A stretch of 29,953 nt of DNA from Gammaproteobacteria bacterium (lineage in GTDB: Bacteria; Pseudomonadota; Gammaproteobacteria; HK1): contig JAJECB010000265.1 in NCBI GenBank assembly GCA_022822245.1, positions 1 to 29,953 on the forward strand, read 5' to 3'. Numbering within the stretch: the first letter of the stretch is position 1; every line of letters begins with the position of its first letter. The position numbers and the translations under genes are program-made. Positions 1-7,033 of this stretch are shown here, one piece after another. Under the pieces are notes generated by a model. The model was not told the DNA's origin. It saw nothing but the letters and a program-made list of their open reading frames with translations, and searched no databases.

Positions 1-187
1 ACTCCACCCGCATGGCGGGGTCGAGCCGGCGCAGGTTCGCCGCGATGTTGTAGCCCGGGCCTCCCGCCGAAACCTGACGGGAGGAGATGAAGGTCGCCTG
101 GTCCTCGGGCGGATAGGACTCGATCGCGAGGTTGTGATCGGTGATGAACGACCCGAAGGTCAGGATCCCGCTTCTTTGCTCCGCCAT
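1..187 (-). CDS. PfkB-family carbohydrate kinase, N-terminal part (cut by window edge)
   Basis: This is the first 62 residues of a sugar kinase that runs off the left edge of the window. The visible part opens with a beta strand (GILTFGSFITDHNLAIESYP) and reaches the glycine-rich substrate motif GGPGYNIAANLRRLDP near residues 43-58, which is the ribokinase/PfkB signature where the sugar is bound. Members phosphorylate sugars, nucleosides or sugar phosphates with ATP in the cytoplasm. The ATG at 187 follows the stop of the upstream aldolase-like gene by about 37 bases on the same strand, so the two are probably one transcript and one pathway, with kinase and aldolase acting on the same sugar or sugar phosphate. 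The anion-hole and catalytic Asp motif at the C-terminus lie outside the window, so substrate class cannot be narrowed. Confidence 0.8.
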   Translation of the reverse strand, partial: MAEQRSGILTFGSFITDHNLAIESYPPEDQATFISSRQVSAGGPGYNIAANLRRLDPAMRVE

Positions 188-224
188 CCGGCTCGCCTCG
201 CGCTCTCTCCCCCTCCCCGTCGCT

Positions 225-1220
225 TCAGGGCGCCGGGCGCAGGGCCGGCTCGGTGATCCGGAGGTCCTCGTCGAGGGGCCGGGCGGGCGCGAGGCCGTCC
301 TCCCGGATGGCCGCGTGGTACTCCCGGACCGCCTCCTCCGGGGAGAGCTCGCCGTCGACCACCCGGCGCATGTGGCGGACCATCTCCAGGGGCGACTCCG
401 CGAGCTTGATCTTGCGCCCGAAGAGGGCCACCCGGGCGCCGTCGCGCTGCGCGTCGGCGAGGAGCTGGAAGGTGTCGCGGTTGGTGCCGGCCGCCCCGCC
501 GAGGATCCCGACCACGAGCTCGGGGTCGTAGGAGCAGAGCTCGGTCATCGCCCGCGGTCCGTTGTACGCGATCTTGAGGAAGCGGGGCCGCTCCGCCCGC
601 GTGAGCCCCGCGAGGCAGCGGATGATCGAGTCCCCGACGTAGGCGCCGGTCTCCTCGAGCGACGCGAACCCCGTCTCGACGTTGGGGTTGAACACCTCGA
701 GGAAGTAGCGCATCGCGCACCGCTCCGCGTCCTCGCGGAAGGCGGCGAACGCCTCGAGGCTCCGGACGTCCTCCTCGACGCGGTTGTTGAAGGTGATCGA
801 ATAGAGGCACAGATCGCAGCCGAGGTCGCGCGCCCGGGCGAGCGAGGCGGTGCGGAACGGCCGCGAGGGCTCGCTCGGGTAGACCCCGCCCCGCACGCCC
901 CAGATGTCCGTCGTGTCGTTGGCGCGGATGGCGGGGGTGACCTGGGAGCTCTCGAAGATCCCCTTTCCAAGGCGTTCGAGGGTCGAGCTCGAGACGAGCA
1001 TCACGTCGACGATCCCCTGCCGGGTGATGGTCCGGACCTCGTCGAGGTACCCGGCGAGGGGCCGGTCCGCGCCGAGCGCCCGCCCGTCGGGGGCGCGCTC
1101 CGGGCCGGGGGCGGGGCGCCCGCCGCCCATGTCCGCGTCCTTCGCGTCCGCGATGATGAAGTCCGTCCGCGCGCCGTCTCCCCGGAGGAGCGCGCCGAGC
1201 TTCCGATCGAGTGTCTTCAT
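225..1220 (-). CDS. DhnA/LacD-like class I aldolase-type TIM-barrel protein
   Basis: A 331-residue cytoplasmic protein. The opening (FIIADAKDADMGGG, about residues 21-34) resembles the first barrel strand of class I aldolases, and the strand containing RFLKIAYNG places Lys216 where DhnA/LacD-type aldolases carry the Schiff-base lysine. A late GGAAGTN (241-247) and GRKI (269-272) resemble phosphate-binding turns. Length is slightly above the usual 260-330 residues. I chose the ATG at 1220 because it is preceded by a purine-rich AAGGA; an upstream in-frame start at 1445 would run through the divergent dioxygenase gene and its extra residues look like antisense noise. The following gene is a PfkB kinase, which supports a sugar-phosphate cleavage role. 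Family membership is moderately sure; the reaction is inference. It could instead be an uncharacterised barrel protein of another class. Confidence 0.65.
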   Translation of the reverse strand: MKTLDRKLGALLRGDGARTDFIIADAKDADMGGGRPAPGPERAPDGRALGADRPLAGYLDEVRTITRQGIVDVMLVSSSTLERLGKGIFESSQVTPAIRANDTTDIWGVRGGVYPSEPSRPFRTASLARARDLGCDLCLYSITFNNRVEEDVRSLEAFAAFREDAERCAMRYFLEVFNPNVETGFASLEETGAYVGDSIIRCLAGLTRAERPRFLKIAYNGPRAMTELCSYDPELVVGILGGAAGTNRDTFQLLADAQRDGARVALFGRKIKLAESPLEMVRHMRRVVDGELSPEEAVREYHAAIREDGLAPARPLDEDLRITEPALRPAP

Positions 1221-1320
1221 GTGATGTTCGGGTCCTTCGGAGGGGCTCGTCCCGCGCTTCGGCGGGTGGGTCCGTAGTATGCTCCGAGCGCTCCGGCGGG
1301 TCGAACCGGGAGGGCCTTCG

Positions 1321-2661
1321 ATGGGAAAGTACGCTCGGGATCGCGAGGCGCTCGCCTCCCTCGTGGGGCCGGCCGAGGTCCATCGCGATGTCTTCGTCGA
1401 CGACGAGGTGTTCGCGCTCGAGATGCGCCATCTCTTCGCGAACACCTGGGTCTACGTCGGGCACGAGAGCGAGGTGGCGGCGCCCGGCGACTTCGTCACC
1501 ACCGAGCTCGGCACCCGCCCCGTCATCATGGTGCGGGGCGAGGATGGCGCGATCCGCGTCCTCCACAACCGCTGCCCCCACAAGGGCACCCGGCTCCTGA
1601 CGGAACGGGCCGGCAACACCGGCCGGCACATCCGCTGCCCCTATCACGCCTGGACCTTCCGCACCGACGGGTGCGTGCACGCGATTCCGCTTCGCCGCGG
1701 CTACGAGGGGACCGGGCTCGAGGAGCGGGCGGCCGCGAAGGGGATCGCCCGCATCGGGGCCGTGCACAACCACCGCGGCTTCGTCTTCGCCCGCGCGAGC
1801 GCGACCGGGATCGGCTTCGACGAGTACTTCGGGGAGTCGCTCTCCAGCCTCGACAACATGGTCGACCGCTCGCCGGCCGGGCGGCTCGAGGTGGCGGGGC
1901 CGCCCCTTCGCTACCTCCATCGCTGCAACTGGAAGATGCTGGTCGAGAACCAGACCGATGCCTGCCACCCGATGGTCGCTCACGAGTCCTCGGCGGGGAC
2001 CGCGGTGCGCCTGTGGGAGGAGATGCAGAAGCCCGAGGGCACGAGGAAGCCGATGGCGATGGAGGTCATCGCCCCCTTCGTCTCGCGCTACGAGTTCTTC
2101 GAGGAGATGGGGATCCGCGTCTGGCCGAACGGCCACGGCCACACCGGGGTGCACCACTCCATCCACTCCGACTATTCCGCGATCCCCGGCTACTTCGAGC
2201 GCATGGCGCAGGCCTGGGGCGAGGAGCGGGCGCGCGCGATCCTCGGCGAGAACCGGCACAACACGATCTACTTCCCGAACACGATGGTGAAGGGGCCGAT
2301 CCAGCTTCTTCGCAGGTTTCAGCCCGTCGCGGCGGACCGCACCCTCGTCGAGAGCTATGTGTTCCGGCTGGTGGACGCCCCGGACCTGCTCCTCGAGCGG
2401 ACCGTGATGTACAACCGCCTCATCAACGCCCCGACCTCGATCGTCGGGCACGACGACCTCGAGATCTACGAACGCATGCAGACCGGGCTCGTCTCGGACG
2501 CGATCGAGTGGGTGAACCTCGAGCGGCTGCGCACCGGGGACGAGGACCACGGCGAGACCGCGATCGTGAACGGGACGAGCGAGCGGCAGATGCGCAACCA
2601 GTTCGCGGCCTGGAAACGGTTCATGACGATGTCGATGCCCGCCGGGGAGAGCGCCGGATGA
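1321..2661 (+). CDS. Aromatic-ring-hydroxylating dioxygenase, alpha subunit (Rieske/non-haem iron)
   Basis: A 446-residue oxygenase large subunit. The Rieske [2Fe-2S] site is complete: Cys85-Pro-His87 and Cys106-Pro-Tyr-His109. The catalytic domain has the mononuclear iron motif ENQTDACHPMVAH, giving His216 and His221 with bridging Asp213; an Asp in the HDDLEIYERM stretch near residue 380 is the likely third iron ligand. These enzymes insert both atoms of O2 into an aromatic ring (or carry out related oxidations) with electrons from a separate ferredoxin/reductase. Length and motif order match the benzoate/anthranilate/biphenyl-type family. The ATG at 1321 has GGGAGGG about 8 bases upstream; an earlier start at 1279 is less likely. 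The stop overlaps the ATG of the beta subunit by four bases, so they are translationally coupled. No electron-transfer genes are adjacent. Substrate not predictable. Confidence 0.95.
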   Translation: MGKYARDREALASLVGPAEVHRDVFVDDEVFALEMRHLFANTWVYVGHESEVAAPGDFVTTELGTRPVIMVRGEDGAIRVLHNRCPHKGTRLLTERAGNTGRHIRCPYHAWTFRTDGCVHAIPLRRGYEGTGLEERAAAKGIARIGAVHNHRGFVFARASATGIGFDEYFGESLSSLDNMVDRSPAGRLEVAGPPLRYLHRCNWKMLVENQTDACHPMVAHESSAGTAVRLWEEMQKPEGTRKPMAMEVIAPFVSRYEFFEEMGIRVWPNGHGHTGVHHSIHSDYSAIPGYFERMAQAWGEERARAILGENRHNTIYFPNTMVKGPIQLLRRFQPVAADRTLVESYVFRLVDAPDLLLERTVMYNRLINAPTSIVGHDDLEIYERMQTGLVSDAIEWVNLERLRTGDEDHGETAIVNGTSERQMRNQFAAWKRFMTMSMPAGESAG

Positions 2662-3140
2662 GCGCCCCCGCCCGCGGCGACCTCGTGGACTTCGTCTACC
2701 ACGAGGCGTACCTCCTCGACGAGGAGCGGTTCGACGAATGGCTCGAGCTCTTCGCCCCGCACGGCCACTACTGGATGCCGCTCGAGCCCGGCCAGACCGA
2801 TCCGCGGCTCGTGACTTCCCTCCTCTACGAGGACGTGTTCATGCTCCGCCTCCGGGTGGAGCGTCTCAAGGGCGTGCGCACGTTCTCGCAGAAGCCCCCG
2901 AGCCGCGGCCACCACCTGCTGCAGCGTCCGCGCGTGGAGCGCTGCGAGCCCGGGGAGGGGCGCTTCGAGGTGGTCACCGCCTTTCACTACGTCGAGACCC
3001 GGCTCGACGAGCAGGAGCTCTATGCCGGCTGGTCCCGCCATGTCCTCGAGACGGTGGACGGCGCGCTCCGGATCGCCCTCAAGCGGGTCGATCTCGTCAA
3101 CTGCGACGCCGCGTTCGGGAACATCCAGCTCTTCCCCTGA
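2658..3140 (+). CDS. Aromatic-ring-hydroxylating dioxygenase, beta subunit
   Basis: A 160-residue small subunit of the oxygenase, with the cone-shaped NTF2/SnoaL-like fold characteristic of the family. Typical features are the early VDFVYHEAYLLDEERFDEWL segment (about residues 9-28), the YWMPLEPGQTDPR segment, RTFSQKPPSRGHHLL in the middle, and the closing strand RIALKRVDLVNCDAAFGNI. The beta subunit has no cofactor; it supports the alpha3beta3 assembly and in some enzymes influences substrate range. The ATG overlaps the stop codon of the alpha subunit (ATGA), fixing this start. About 220 bases without a recognisable gene follow, so the operon probably ends here. Confidence 0.93.
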   Translation: MSAPARGDLVDFVYHEAYLLDEERFDEWLELFAPHGHYWMPLEPGQTDPRLVTSLLYEDVFMLRLRVERLKGVRTFSQKPPSRGHHLLQRPRVERCEPGEGRFEVVTAFHYVETRLDEQELYAGWSRHVLETVDGALRIALKRVDLVNCDAAFGNIQLFP

Positions 3141-3361
3141 GGGGCGGTGGGCGGTTGTTCCGCTTGCCGCAATGCGTCACTGAGCTATTTCGCAACAGCG
3201 AGAGAAGAACCGTGCGCCGGGAGTGCAGAGCGGGATTCGGGGAAGTGGCCCGCCGACCCGGGGGCAGGCCCTTTCCTCCGTGGTTCAACCCAACCCGTTT
3301 CGGGAAGGGACCTGCCTCGGGCCGGCCATGCTGCAGAGAGCCTTGGGCCCGGAGATCATCG

Positions 3362-4033
3362 ATGGTGACTGCGGTGGTTCTGGCCGCCTCGCTGCTTGCG
3401 AGCGACCCGGCGGCCGGGGAGACTGCCGTCGGCCGGTTCTCCGCCGGCGACCTTGCCGGTTGGGAGGAACGCGAGTTCACCGGTCGCACGCGCTACGAAG
3501 TGGCGGACGACCCGGAAGGAACGGGGCGGGTCCTCGCCGCGACGAGCGAGAGCGCCGCGTCGGCCTTCTACCTTGAGCGCAGAATCGATCTTGAGGCGAC
3601 CCCGCTCCTCTCTTGGCGATGGAAGGTCGAGGCTCCCCTTCCAATCTCCGACGAGCGAAGCAAGCGTGGCGACGACTTCGCCGCGCGGGTGTATGTCGTC
3701 TCCCAAGGGTTCGGGCTACTCCGGCGGCCGCTCGCGTTGACCTATGTCTGGGCCAACGCCCCGGTGGGCTCGGCCTGGCCGAACCCGTTCACCGCCCGCG
3801 CCGTCATGGTGGTCGTCGATTCCGGGCCCGGCGGCGGTTGGCGGCACCACGAGCGCGACGTCCGCGCGGATTTCCGGCGGTACCATGGGAAGGACCTGAA
3901 ACGGCTCGACGGTATCGCGATCATGACCGATACCGACAACTCCGGGACCGAGGGCCGCGCGTGGTACGGCGACCTCTCGTTCCGGGCAAGGAGAACGGAG
4001 GCGGGCGGAGCGGATCGAGGAGACGGGTCATGA
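3362..4033 (+). CDS. DUF3047 family secreted protein
   Basis: A 223-residue protein with a short hydrophobic N-terminus ending near ASDPAAGETA, consistent with export to the periplasm. The body matches DUF3047: LSWRWKVEAPLP, the GDDFAARVYVV strand, WPNPFTARAVMVVVDSG, HERDVRADFRRYHG, and the closing IAIMTDTDNSGTEGRAWYGDLSF, a beta-sandwich-like arrangement. No catalytic function has been established for this family to my knowledge. The ATG at 3362 has GGAG about 8 bases upstream; longer starts in this frame would run antisense-like through the dioxygenase beta gene. Its stop overlaps the ATG of the b-type cytochrome gene (ATGA), so the two are co-translated and probably act together at the membrane. 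Function beyond that is unknown. Confidence 0.85.
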   Translation: MVTAVVLAASLLASDPAAGETAVGRFSAGDLAGWEEREFTGRTRYEVADDPEGTGRVLAATSESAASAFYLERRIDLEATPLLSWRWKVEAPLPISDERSKRGDDFAARVYVVSQGFGLLRRPLALTYVWANAPVGSAWPNPFTARAVMVVVDSGPGGGWRHHERDVRADFRRYHGKDLKRLDGIAIMTDTDNSGTEGRAWYGDLSFRARRTEAGGADRGDGS

Positions 4034-4728
4034 AAGAAGACGAAGGGCGGGCGGGCGGCCCGCGCGAGGTCCAGATCTGGGACCTTCCGACCCGGATCTT
4101 CCACTGGGTCCTCGTCGCGCTGGTGGTCGTCTGTTATTTCAGCGGAGACAACGGGCGTTTCGACATCCACATCCCCGCCGGACAGGCCCTCCTCGTCCTA
4201 GTCTTCGCGCGGGTGCTCTGGGGCTTCGTGGGGAGCGAGCCGTCCCGCTTCCGGGCCTTCGTCCGCCCCGTGCGCGAGGTCGCGGCGTACGCCCGGACCC
4301 TCGGGAAACGTGCGCCCGGTCACCACCCGGGCCACAATCCCCTCGGAGGGCTCTCGGTCGTTGCGATGCTCGCCGTGCTCCTCCTCCAGGCCGGGCTCGG
4401 CATCTTCGCGGTGGACGTGGACGGCCTGTACGAGGGACCGCTCAGCTTCCTCGTGAGCTACGACGCGGCCCGCGAGGCGGCCGAGCTGCACGGGGACGTG
4501 GTGGATGTGCTCCTCGTCCTCGTCGGCCTGCACCTCGCCGCCATCCTCTTCTACCGGCTCTTCAAGCGCGAGAAGCTGGTGAAGCCGATGGTGACCGGCC
4601 GGGCCACGCTCCCCGCGGACGGTCGGCCGGCTCCCCGCCTCGTCTCCGCCTGGCGGGCCCTCCTCGTCCTCGCCATCGCCGCCGCCCTCATCCTCGGCGG
4701 CATCGAGCTCGCGTGGCGCTTCCTCTGA
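4030..4728 (+). CDS. Cytochrome b561 / Ni-Fe-hydrogenase-type b-type cytochrome
   Basis: A 232-residue integral membrane cytochrome. It opens with a soluble stretch and then the family signature IWDLPTRIFHWVLV, placing His25 as a likely haem ligand in helix 1; His47 sits at the end of the first loop, GHHPGHNPLGG (97-107) precedes the third helix, and ELHGDVVDVLLVLVGLHLA carries His154 and His168. Four core helices and a C-terminal hydrophobic anchor (about 209-232) are visible. Proteins of this class pass electrons between the quinone pool and periplasmic donors such as cytochrome c. It is coupled by a four-base overlap to the DUF3047 gene upstream. Being close to the dsr genes, it might serve sulfur-linked electron transfer, but that is inference. 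Confidence 0.88.
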   Translation: MKEDEGRAGGPREVQIWDLPTRIFHWVLVALVVVCYFSGDNGRFDIHIPAGQALLVLVFARVLWGFVGSEPSRFRAFVRPVREVAAYARTLGKRAPGHHPGHNPLGGLSVVAMLAVLLLQAGLGIFAVDVDGLYEGPLSFLVSYDAAREAAELHGDVVDVLLVLVGLHLAAILFYRLFKREKLVKPMVTGRATLPADGRPAPRLVSAWRALLVLAIAAALILGGIELAWRFL

Positions 4729-4775
4729 CCGCCCGCCAATGGCGCGAGAGCGTTCTTCGGAGCGGCTGACTGCCG

Positions 4776-4796
4776 TATAATCGGACCCGAATTCGG
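4776..4796 (+). promoter_or_regulatory. Promoter -10 box and palindromic operator candidate for the toxin-antitoxin pair
   Basis: A consensus TATAAT lies at 4776-4781 and is followed at once by a perfect 10-bp palindrome CCGAATTCGG (4787-4796); TCGGAC also occurs twice with 12-base spacing (4781-4786 and 4793-4798 region). The -35 is weak (TTCTTC at 4753-4758, 17-bp spacing). Such sites between -10 and start codon are typical operators bound by YefM/Phd-type antitoxins, which repress their own operon. The assignment is positional inference. Confidence 0.5.
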
Positions 4797-4815
4797 ACCG
4801 TGTTTGAGGTGTCCA

Positions 4816-5094
4816 GTGACCACATCGATCGTCAGCCTGAGCGAATTCAAGGCCAAGGCGGCGCAGATGCTCTCCGAAATGAAGTCCACCGAACACGCGA
4901 TCGTCCTTACGCAGCACGGGGCGGCGAGCGCGGTGGTCCAGGACTTTCAGGCGCACCAACGCCTTCAGGATGCGCTGATCATGCTGAAGCTCATGGTTCA
5001 GGGCGAGGCCGATGTCGCGGCCGGGCGGACAACTCCCCAGGATCGAGTGTTCGCGGACCTCGAAGCGCGCCTGGCCGCGGCCGGGGATGGCTGA
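4816..5094 (+). CDS. Type II antitoxin, Phd/YefM family
   Basis: A 92-residue antitoxin. The N-terminal DNA-binding part follows the family pattern: SIVSLSEFKAKAAQMLSEM, then a strand-rich AIVLTQHGAASAVVQ (about residues 31-45), and an acidic/alanine-rich C-terminal tail that would wrap the toxin. It should neutralise the neighbouring RelE/ParE-like toxin and repress the operon. I chose the GTG at 4816 because GAGGTG lies about 5 bases upstream and the protein then begins directly with the conserved region; a TTG at 4804 in the same frame is the alternative. The 3' end overlaps the toxin start by eight bases, the usual arrangement for coupled synthesis. Confidence 0.9.
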   Translation: MTTSIVSLSEFKAKAAQMLSEMKSTEHAIVLTQHGAASAVVQDFQAHQRLQDALIMLKLMVQGEADVAAGRTTPQDRVFADLEARLAAAGDG

Positions 5095-5410
5095 TTTCCA
5101 GGTCCTGTGGACGGAGGCGGCAAGGCTCGATCTCGAACGTATCGTCGAGTTCATCGCCGAGGAGAATCCGGCGAATGCGCTCGCGGCCCTCGCGCGAGTG
5201 GAGCGCCGCTGCCAGGCGCTGGCGGTGCTGCCGCAGCGTGGCCGGATCGTCCCCGAGCTGAATGCGGTGAACCTCCCGAGCTACCGCGAGCTGATCGAAG
5301 GGCCATGGCGGATCGTCTATCGACACGATGCCGATTGCGTCCACGTCACCGCGGTCCTGGATGCCCGCCGGGACCTGTCGGGCATCCTGCTGGAGCGGCT
5401 GGTCCGCTGA
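5087..5410 (+). CDS. Type II toxin, RelE/ParE family
   Basis: A 107-residue toxin of the RelE/ParE fold. The pattern is ADFQVLWTEAARLDLERIVEFI (first strand and helices), the helical ANALAALARVERRCQALAVLP, then the beta sheet with RELIEGPWRIVYRHDADCVHVTAVLDARRDL, a typical plasmid-stabilisation/ParE C-terminal block. RelE members cleave mRNA on the ribosome and ParE members poison gyrase; the sequence alone does not decide which. The ATG at 5087 lies within the end of the antitoxin gene, so translation is coupled. The pair sits between a cytochrome gene and dsrC, all on the same strand, and looks like an inserted cassette. Confidence 0.9.
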   Translation: MADFQVLWTEAARLDLERIVEFIAEENPANALAALARVERRCQALAVLPQRGRIVPELNAVNLPSYRELIEGPWRIVYRHDADCVHVTAVLDARRDLSGILLERLVR

Positions 5411-5469
5411 GCCATGCGCCGGTCATCGAGCGGCGCGGGCAGGGACGGGACCCGATTCGTGGGTGAGCG

Positions 5470-5811
5470 GTGAGGGTGGTGGCCATCGTCGTCGACATCG
5501 AGGCGCTCGAGACGGACCCGGAGGGTTATCTCGTCCACATCGAGGACTGGTCTGCGGACGTCGCGGAGGCGATGGCCCTCGCCGACGGTTGCGAGCTGAC
5601 CGACGCCCACTGGCAGGTGATCGACTTTCTTCGGGGGTACTACGCGGAGTACGGTTTCGCGCCGGCGGTCCGGATCCTCACCCGCGCGATCGCCCGCCGC
5701 CTCGGGCCGGACAAGGGCAACAGCCGTTATCTGTACCGGCTGTTCCCGGACGGCCCCGCGCGCCAGGCCTGCCGCTATGCGGGACTGCCGAAGCCGACCG
5801 GCTGCATCTGA
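5470..5811 (+). CDS. dsrC: DsrC/TusE/DsvC-family sulfur-relay protein with both redox cysteines
   Basis: A 113-residue cytoplasmic sulfur carrier. The family features are DPEGYLVHIEDWSADVAEAMA (about residues 17-37), LTDAHWQVIDFLRGYYAEYGFAPAVR (43-68) and the C-terminal arm CRYAGLPKPTGCI. The arm holds Cys101 and the penultimate Cys112 separated by ten residues, the arrangement of redox-active DsrC, whereas single-cysteine TusE-type proteins serve tRNA thiolation. DsrC carries persulfide or trisulfide sulfur and is reoxidised or reduced by the DsrMK membrane complex. The start is uncertain: GTG codons at 5470, 5476 and 5479 are all possible. Genes for dsrM, tusB/dsrH and dsrK follow on the same strand, which supports a dissimilatory rather than tRNA role. 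Confidence 0.92.
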   Translation: MRVVAIVVDIEALETDPEGYLVHIEDWSADVAEAMALADGCELTDAHWQVIDFLRGYYAEYGFAPAVRILTRAIARRLGPDKGNSRYLYRLFPDGPARQACRYAGLPKPTGCI

Positions 5812-5862
5812 CCGGCCTCCGGGCGGGGGAGGGCGCCCCGGGCACCGGGCGGTGGGAGGCGG

Positions 5863-6600
5863 ATGGCGATGGATCTCGCGGGGACCCTGATGGCGGTGTG
5901 GCTCTGGACCGCTGCCGCGGTCGCGGTAGCGGGCCTCGCGTGGAAGACGGCCGCGTGGCTCCGGGCGCCGGTGCCCCTGCCGATGCCGCTCCCCCCCGCC
6001 CCCGCGACGTGGAGCGGGGTGGCGCTGCGGATGGTCCGCGAGGGAGTCCTCTTCGAGACCCTGTTCCGGGCGAACCGGTGGACCTGGGCGTTCGGCTGGC
6101 TCTTCCACGCGGCGCTGCTCCTCGTCCTCGTCCGCCACGCCTGGCTCTTCGTCGATCCGGTCCCGGCCTGGACCGTGCCGCTGCTCGGCGCGGGCCACTG
6201 GCTGAGCGCGCTCCTCCTCGCGTCCCTCGCGGGCCTCCTCACGCGGCGCATCCTCGTCGCCCGCGTGCGCTACGTCTCCGTCCCTTCCGACTACCTGATG
6301 CTCCTCCTCATCCTCGTGATCGGGGGAAGCGGGGCCTGGCTCGGGCACGTCGACCCGCGCTCCCTCGGCCTCGCCCGCGAGTTCGCTCTCGGTCTCGTGC
6401 GCTTCGAGGCGCGGCCGCTCCCCCTCGACCCCGCCCTCTGGCTGCACCTCGGCGGGGCCGGGCTCCTCGCCCTGCTCCTTCCGTTCAGCAAGCTCCTGCA
6501 CGCCCCCGGCGTCTTCCTCAGCCCGACCCGGCGCCGGCCCCATCGCGTCGCGGGCGGGCCGCGGGCCGGGTCCGGGCGGGCGCCCGGAGGCGCCCGATGA
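5863..6600 (+). CDS. dsrM: DsrM-like / NarI-type dihaem membrane subunit
   Basis: A 245-residue integral membrane protein with five or more hydrophobic helices. Two histidine pairs stand out: His82 and His92, ten apart, and His195 and His213, eighteen apart. This is exactly the spacing of the four haem b ligands in NarI, the gamma subunit of nitrate reductase, whose family includes DsrM. It should pass electrons between menaquinone or ubiquinone and the iron-sulfur subunit DsrK. The SD-like GGGAGG stands just before; ATGs at 5863 and 5869 are both possible, and the second has the better spacing. The C-terminal tail after residue 221 is basic and proline-rich. It overlaps the ATG of the next gene by four bases. 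Being next to dsrC, tusB and dsrK, it is a Dsr-type rather than nitrate-reductase subunit. Confidence 0.85.
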   Translation: MAMDLAGTLMAVWLWTAAAVAVAGLAWKTAAWLRAPVPLPMPLPPAPATWSGVALRMVREGVLFETLFRANRWTWAFGWLFHAALLLVLVRHAWLFVDPVPAWTVPLLGAGHWLSALLLASLAGLLTRRILVARVRYVSVPSDYLMLLLILVIGGSGAWLGHVDPRSLGLAREFALGLVRFEARPLPLDPALWLHLGGAGLLALLLPFSKLLHAPGVFLSPTRRRPHRVAGGPRAGSGRAPGGAR

Positions 6601-6911
6601 GCACCACCCTGCACACCGTCAACCGCTCCCCCTTCGAGCACGGCGCGCTCGCGAGCTGCCTCGCCCGGGTGCGGCCGGGGAGCGCGGTCCTCCTCATCGA
6701 GGACGGGGTGCTGGGGGCGCTCGCCGGCTCGCCGCATGCGGACCGGCTCGCCGCGGCCGCCGCCGGCGGCGTCGAGGTGTTCGCCCTCGGCCCGGACCTC
6801 GACGCCCGGGGCATCGAGGCCGGCCGCCTCGCGGGCTGCATCGAGGTGGTCGACTACGCGGGGTTCGTCGACCTCGCCTGCCGTTTCGCCAAGACTGCGA
6901 CCTGGACCTGA
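6597..6911 (+). CDS. dsrH: TusB/DsrH-family sulfurtransferase subunit
   Basis: A 104-residue protein of the DsrH/TusB family. The N-terminus LHTVNRSPFEHGALASCLA is diagnostic, with Cys21 matching the conserved cysteine of DsrH, followed by the strand AVLLIEDGVLGAL and the alternating strands VEVFALGPDLDARG and IEVVDYAGFVDLAC. DsrEFH/TusBCD complexes hand persulfide sulfur to DsrC/TusE. Partners DsrE/TusD and DsrF/TusC are not encoded nearby, so this subunit must either use partners encoded elsewhere or act alone. Its ATG overlaps the dsrM stop. It lies between dsrM and dsrK, an unusual place for dsrH, which in Allochromatium-type clusters stands before dsrC. Confidence 0.9.
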   Translation: MSTTLHTVNRSPFEHGALASCLARVRPGSAVLLIEDGVLGALAGSPHADRLAAAAAGGVEVFALGPDLDARGIEAGRLAGCIEVVDYAGFVDLACRFAKTATWT

Positions 6912-7033
6912 CGGACGCCCGGGCGCGGCCGCCGCCATGCATCCCCGTTACCGCCCGTCCCACCGTCGCCGCCCGGTTCGGGTCCGGTCGCGGCCGATGC
7001 CCCCGGTGGCACCGGTGCGCGGCGTCTGAGCCG

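Noticed and set aside
160..2550. Long minus-strand frame of 796 codons across the dioxygenase and aldolase genes
   Set aside because: Its translation is arginine/proline/histidine-rich shadow sequence of the GC-rich real genes, with no domain likeness.
3141..3361. Possible small gene between the dioxygenase beta subunit and DUF3047
   Set aside because: Short frames there overlap each other and have neither a ribosome-binding site nor recognisable composition.
6912..7033. A 30-codon frame from ATG 6937 between dsrH and dsrK
   Set aside because: Arginine/proline-rich, no ribosome-binding site, no likeness to a DsrE/F/L/J peptide; taken as noise.
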